DNA of 64,000 nucleotides from assembly GCF_004799345.1 (NCBI RefSeq), contig NZ_SSMC01000001.1, forward strand, positions 868,001-932,000, written 5' to 3'. Origin of the DNA: Robertkochia marina. Its GTDB lineage: Bacteria; Bacteroidota; Bacteroidia; Flavobacteriales; Flavobacteriaceae. The position numbers and the translations under genes are program-made. Shown piece by piece: positions 61,406-64,000 of the stretch. How positions within the stretch are numbered: the stretch's first letter is position 1; every line of letters starts with the position of its first letter. The notes below the pieces were generated by a model. The model worked only from the letters and a program-made list of their open reading frames with translations. It made no database searches and was not told the DNA's origin.

Positions 61406-62476
61406 TTACTCTTCGTAAATGCCTATGTAAAGCTCTTCATTGGCATCGATGCTCGCCCGGTACATTCCCGGAGTGTTGAACTCCATAGAGATCTCTCCGT
61501 TTTTGTCAATGGCAATGATACCTCCTGTACCACCCATCTCGGTTAGTTTATCCTGAATAACCTCTTTAGAAGCGTCGGCAACCGATTTATTCTGGTATTC
61601 CATTTTAGCTGCAATGTCGTAGGCAACGACTCCTCTGATAAAGTATTCACCCCATCCGGTAGAAGATACGGCACAGCTCTTATTGTTGGCATAGGTACCT
61701 GCTCCGATGATCGGGGCGTCACCAATTCTGTTATATCTTTTATTGGTCATACCTCCTGTTGAGGTTCCTGCCGCAAGGTTTCCGTTCTTATCCAAGGCCA
61801 CACAACCCACGGTACCGTATTTGGAATTTTTAATGTAGGGATCATAAAAGGCTGCTTGTCCGTCGTGGTCCAGTTCTACTTTTTCTCTTTCAATTGCCCT
61901 TTCTAATGACCGCATGCGATTTTCAGTGTAGAAATAATCAGGAGATACGATCTCAAGCCCTTGCTGTTGGGCAAAGGTTTCGGCGCCTGCTCCTGAAAGC
62001 ATTACATGCTCTGATTCTTCCATGATGGTTCTGGCTAATTGAATAGGGCTTTTTACCGTGCTTACCCCGGAAACAGCTCCGGCATTGAGGTCTTTCCCGT
62101 TCATGATCGAGGCGTCAAGTTCGTTTTTGCCTTCGTGGGTAAAAACAGCTCCAACTCCGGCGTTGAATAATGGAGATTCCTCCATGATCTGAATGGCCGC
62201 GATGACCGCATCGAGACTCTCCCCGCCGTTCTTTAACACTTCGTATCCGGCAGTTACTGCTTCTTTTAGTTTGGCCTGGTAAGCCTCCTCCTGTTCAGGA
62301 GTCATGTTTTCTTTTAAAATGGTTCCGGCTCCACCATGGATTACAATACCAATTGGAGGCTCCTGTTCTGTGGTTGCAGCTGTATCTTCAGCAGTGTTCG
62401 TGGTACTCTGTTCCTCGGTTGAAGGTTTGCAATTCAGGAACAATAGCATTAGGACGAAAATTTTGACAAATTTCAT
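61406..62476 (-). CDS. Isoaspartyl peptidase/plant-type L-asparaginase, lipoprotein
   Basis: A 356-residue Ntn-hydrolase that hydrolyses beta-aspartyl peptides and asparagine after self-cleavage. The nucleophile is Thr222 in KYGTVGCVALD, followed by GTSTGGMTNKRYNRIGDAP; the N-terminal half has VIHGGAGTI and NAGVGAVFTHEG. Unlike cytosolic IaaA it carries a lipoprotein signal (MLLFLNC, Cys16) and a ~25-residue Thr/Glu linker, so it should be tethered in the periplasm. Single gene with its own terminator. Confidence 0.93.
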   Translation of the reverse strand: MKFVKIFVLMLLFLNCKPSTEEQSTTNTAEDTAATTEQEPPIGIVIHGGAGTILKENMTPEQEEAYQAKLKEAVTAGYEVLKNGGESLDAVIAAIQIMEESPLFNAGVGAVFTHEGKNELDASIMNGKDLNAGAVSGVSTVKSPIQLARTIMEESEHVMLSGAGAETFAQQQGLEIVSPDYFYTENRMRSLERAIEREKVELDHDGQAAFYDPYIKNSKYGTVGCVALDKNGNLAAGTSTGGMTNKRYNRIGDAPIIGAGTYANNKSCAVSSTGWGEYFIRGVVAYDIAAKMEYQNKSVADASKEVIQDKLTEMGGTGGIIAIDKNGEISMEFNTPGMYRASIDANEELYIGIYEE

Positions 62477-62535
62477 GGAGTTCTGTTAGATTTTGATTAA
62501 AAGCGTTTAAATTTAGGTGATTCGAAAAGAATTAA

Positions 62536-62568
62536 AAAAGAACCTCCTGTTTTTTTAAGAGGTTTTTA
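62536..62568. terminator. Terminator-like hairpin between divergent genes
   Basis: AACCTC (62541-62546) pairs with GAGGTT (62559-62564), with A-runs on the left and T-runs on the right, so it could stop transcription in either direction. It lies in the divergent region between the isoaspartyl peptidase and CAP genes, where no terminator is expected. Confidence 0.4.
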
Positions 62569-62672
62569 TTTGCCTCTTTCCTTTAAGTTTTTCTACACCC
62601 CATTTCATTTAAGGCCCCGTTTATTTTAACAATGCTCCCTCTCTGATCATGGCTTGTTAATTCGGGCAGGTA

Positions 62673-63167
62673 ATGAAGAATGTTTTTTTAATGATGACCA
62701 TATTCCTTGGGGGGGTGTTGGTTTCTTGCAATAATGAAGGATTGGAAGCCCCCGCGCCAAGGGCTGTCGGGGAGGTGGTTGCTGAAAAGCAATTGGAATC
62801 TCAGACGTTGAACCTGGTGAATGACTTTAGAAGTTCACTTAACCTTGGTATACTGAAATATAATGAAAAGGCCTATGATCTGGCCTTTGAACATGCTGTC
62901 TATATGGCCGGAACGGGTAAGTTAACCCACGATAATTTTCAACAACGGGCAGAACAGCTGGCCGCTGAGGTGAACGCCGTATTGGTTGCAGAAAACCTCT
63001 CCAGAAATTATCCGGATCCCTTCGAAACGCTTAAGGGCTGGCGAGAAAGCCCGGGACACCTGGCAAATATAGTGGGCGATTATACCCATACTGCTGTGGC
63101 AGTGGTAAGCACTAAAGACGGACAGGTGTATTACACCCAACTCTTCTTCAAAACAGCCGGTGAGTGA
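62673..63167 (+). CDS. CAP-domain (SCP/PR1-like) lipoprotein
   Basis: A 164-residue lipoprotein (lipobox VLVSC, Cys19). The body is a CAP domain: LNLVNDFRSSLNLGILKYNE, AFEHAVYMAGTGKLTHDNFQ with the conserved His, VAENLSRNYPDPFETLKGW, and SPGHLANIVGDYTHTAVAVV. CAP proteins bind small ligands or act as proteases in some cases; function in bacteria is mostly unknown. Single gene. Confidence 0.9.
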   Translation: MKNVFLMMTIFLGGVLVSCNNEGLEAPAPRAVGEVVAEKQLESQTLNLVNDFRSSLNLGILKYNEKAYDLAFEHAVYMAGTGKLTHDNFQQRAEQLAAEVNAVLVAENLSRNYPDPFETLKGWRESPGHLANIVGDYTHTAVAVVSTKDGQVYYTQLFFKTAGE

Positions 63168-63271
63168 TCATAGATCCCGGCGGAAACATTCAAGCGTAGT
63201 ATTTTGATAATGTTTTAACCCTTCAATCGGCCTGCATTTCTTAATTTTAGAAACCGAAAAAATAAAACGCT

Positions 63272-63817
63272 ATGTCAGTTAGCCCACCTTTTAATTTACA
63301 TAAGTGGCTTGAAGAGAACAGAGAGCTTCTTAAACCCCCTGTGGGAAACAAAAACCTTTATAAAGAATCCAAAGATTATATCGTTATGGTCGTAGCCGGT
63401 CCGAATGCACGGAAAGACTACCATTACAATGAAACCGAAGAACTCTTTTACCAGTTGGAAGGAGAGATCGAAGTACACATACAGGACGAAGGGAATAAGA
63501 AAACCATGAAGCTGGGGCCGGGAGATATGTATCTTCACCCTGCAGGTATACCGCATTCTCCGGTTAGAAAGGAAGGCTCCGTAGGGCTGGTGGTTGAACG
63601 TAAGCGTACTGCTGAGTCAGGAAAAGACGGGTTGCTTTGGTTTTGTGACCATTGCAATAATAAGCTGTACGAAGTGTATTTTCCTTTACACGATATTGAA
63701 AAGGACTTTCTCGGGCATTTCAAAAAATTCTACGGTTCGGAAGCACTTAGAACCTGTGACCAATGTGGTCATGTAATGCCTGTTGATAAAAGATTTGTTG
63801 CTGAAGACGCTGAATAG
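63272..63817 (+). CDS. nbaC: 3-hydroxyanthranilate 3,4-dioxygenase
   Basis: A 181-residue cupin dioxygenase that opens the ring of 3-hydroxyanthranilate in the kynurenine pathway of tryptophan degradation. The iron ligands are in DYHYNETEELFYQLEG (His, Glu) and YLHPAGIPHSP (His). The bacterial rubredoxin-like zinc site is complete at the C-terminus (CDHCNNKLYE and CDQCGHVMP). An aldehyde dehydrogenase-like gene starts 86 bp downstream, which could supply the next oxidation step. Confidence 0.95.
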   Translation: MSVSPPFNLHKWLEENRELLKPPVGNKNLYKESKDYIVMVVAGPNARKDYHYNETEELFYQLEGEIEVHIQDEGNKKTMKLGPGDMYLHPAGIPHSPVRKEGSVGLVVERKRTAESGKDGLLWFCDHCNNKLYEVYFPLHDIEKDFLGHFKKFYGSEALRTCDQCGHVMPVDKRFVAEDAE

Positions 63818-63858
63818 GAATTGTACTTAAGACAGTGGGCAAAAGTATTAAATCTTTG

Positions 63859-63866
63859 TACATTTG
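63859..63866 (+). promoter_or_regulatory. Promoter -7 element for the last gene
   Basis: TACATTTG, exact consensus, 37 bp before the ATG at 63904, suggesting this gene can be transcribed apart from the dioxygenase gene. Confidence 0.5.
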
Positions 63867-63903
63867 TGATATTCATAACAAAAAACACCCAAATAGTTAA
63901 ATA

Positions 63904-64000
63904 ATGTCAATTACTTTAGAAGATTATGGAATTCGAGAAGCCCTGGAAAAACTGGGGGTTAAAGAGATAAATGAAGGTACTTCTACCGGATCGCATTGGT
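63904..64000 (+). CDS. Probable aldehyde dehydrogenase, N-terminus only (cut by window edge)
   Basis: Only 32 codons are visible, starting MSITLEDYGIREALEKLGV and followed by NEGTSTGSHW. This resembles the N-terminus of Bacteroidetes aldehyde dehydrogenases of the ALDH7 (aminoadipate semialdehyde dehydrogenase) type, where the GTSTG stretch precedes the strand into the NAD domain. No catalytic residues are in view, so the call rests on similarity remembered from the N-terminus and on the neighbouring dioxygenase. Confidence 0.5.
   Translation, partial: MSITLEDYGIREALEKLGVKEINEGTSTGSHW

Noticed and set aside
1-64000. tRNA, rRNA, insertion sequences, prophage, integron or defence genes
   Set aside because: I looked on both strands and saw no cloverleaf, transposase, integrase or defence-type protein; the window appears to be core genome.

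Overview
This 64-kb window is chromosomal DNA of a member of the Bacteroidota, almost certainly an aerobic (probably marine) Flavobacteriaceae. The signs are a SusC/SusD pair, OprO/P-type porin, DUF3078, DUF3109, DUF6503 and DUF4269 proteins, a eukaryote-like class Ia ribonucleotide reductase, an oxygen-dependent HemF, and exact copies of the Bacteroidetes promoter -7 element (TAnnTTTG) in front of many genes. I found no rRNA, tRNA, CRISPR array, insertion sequence or phage gene. It reads as core genome, densely packed, with many 4-bp start/stop overlaps. No genus can be named from the sequence alone.

Layout. 1-5.1 kb: end-truncated PolB-type exonuclease, serine hydrolase, a lipoprotein with six near-identical 33-residue thrombospondin type 3 repeats, an O6-methylguanine-DNA methyltransferase and a CNNM/CBS membrane protein. 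5.1-14.9 kb: the haem locus. hemA-hemC-hemD-hemE-(DUF6973-like gene)-hemF-hemB and an exported DinB protein run on the minus strand; an AraC-type regulator, a ThuA protein, hemH and a MATE pump run the other way. hemJ lies at 19.4 kb behind a large BNR/VPS10 protein, followed by a sensor kinase. hemL is not in the window. 21.5-31.6 kb: crotonase, DUF4269, an HD / acyltransferase / LMW phosphatase operon, bacilliredoxin, a J-domain protein, HupE, dCMP deaminase, an S41 protease, a short flavoprotein with a small membrane protein, MarC, DUF3109 and a small Cys-rich lipoprotein.

32-45 kb: nrdB-nrdA (dNTP synthesis), DUF6503, a phosphate porin plus PiT transporter operon, dgt, dxs-DUF3078, tadA, cold-shock protein. 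45.3-56.6 kb: ClC channel plus a small membrane protein, aspS, a SusC/SusD pair without associated enzymes, a YwqK-like protein, yicC-gmk-nadD. 57-62.5 kb: glycerol metabolism (gpsA converging on an overlapping glpK-glpD operon) and a lipoprotein isoaspartyl peptidase. 62.6-64 kb: CAP-domain lipoprotein, 3-hydroxyanthranilate dioxygenase and the first codons of a probable aldehyde dehydrogenase.

The most interesting unexplained signals are noncoding. A structured minus-strand segment at about 56.65-56.87 kb ends in an intrinsic terminator that faces no gene and looks like an undescribed small RNA. Two inverted repeats lie back to back in the leader of the haem-locus AraC gene. A terminator-like hairpin and a 12-bp palindrome lie upstream of the phosphate porin operon. 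On the protein side, a conserved-looking gene of unknown function is translationally coupled inside the haem operon. Three convergent gene pairs share one TTAA as both stop codons.
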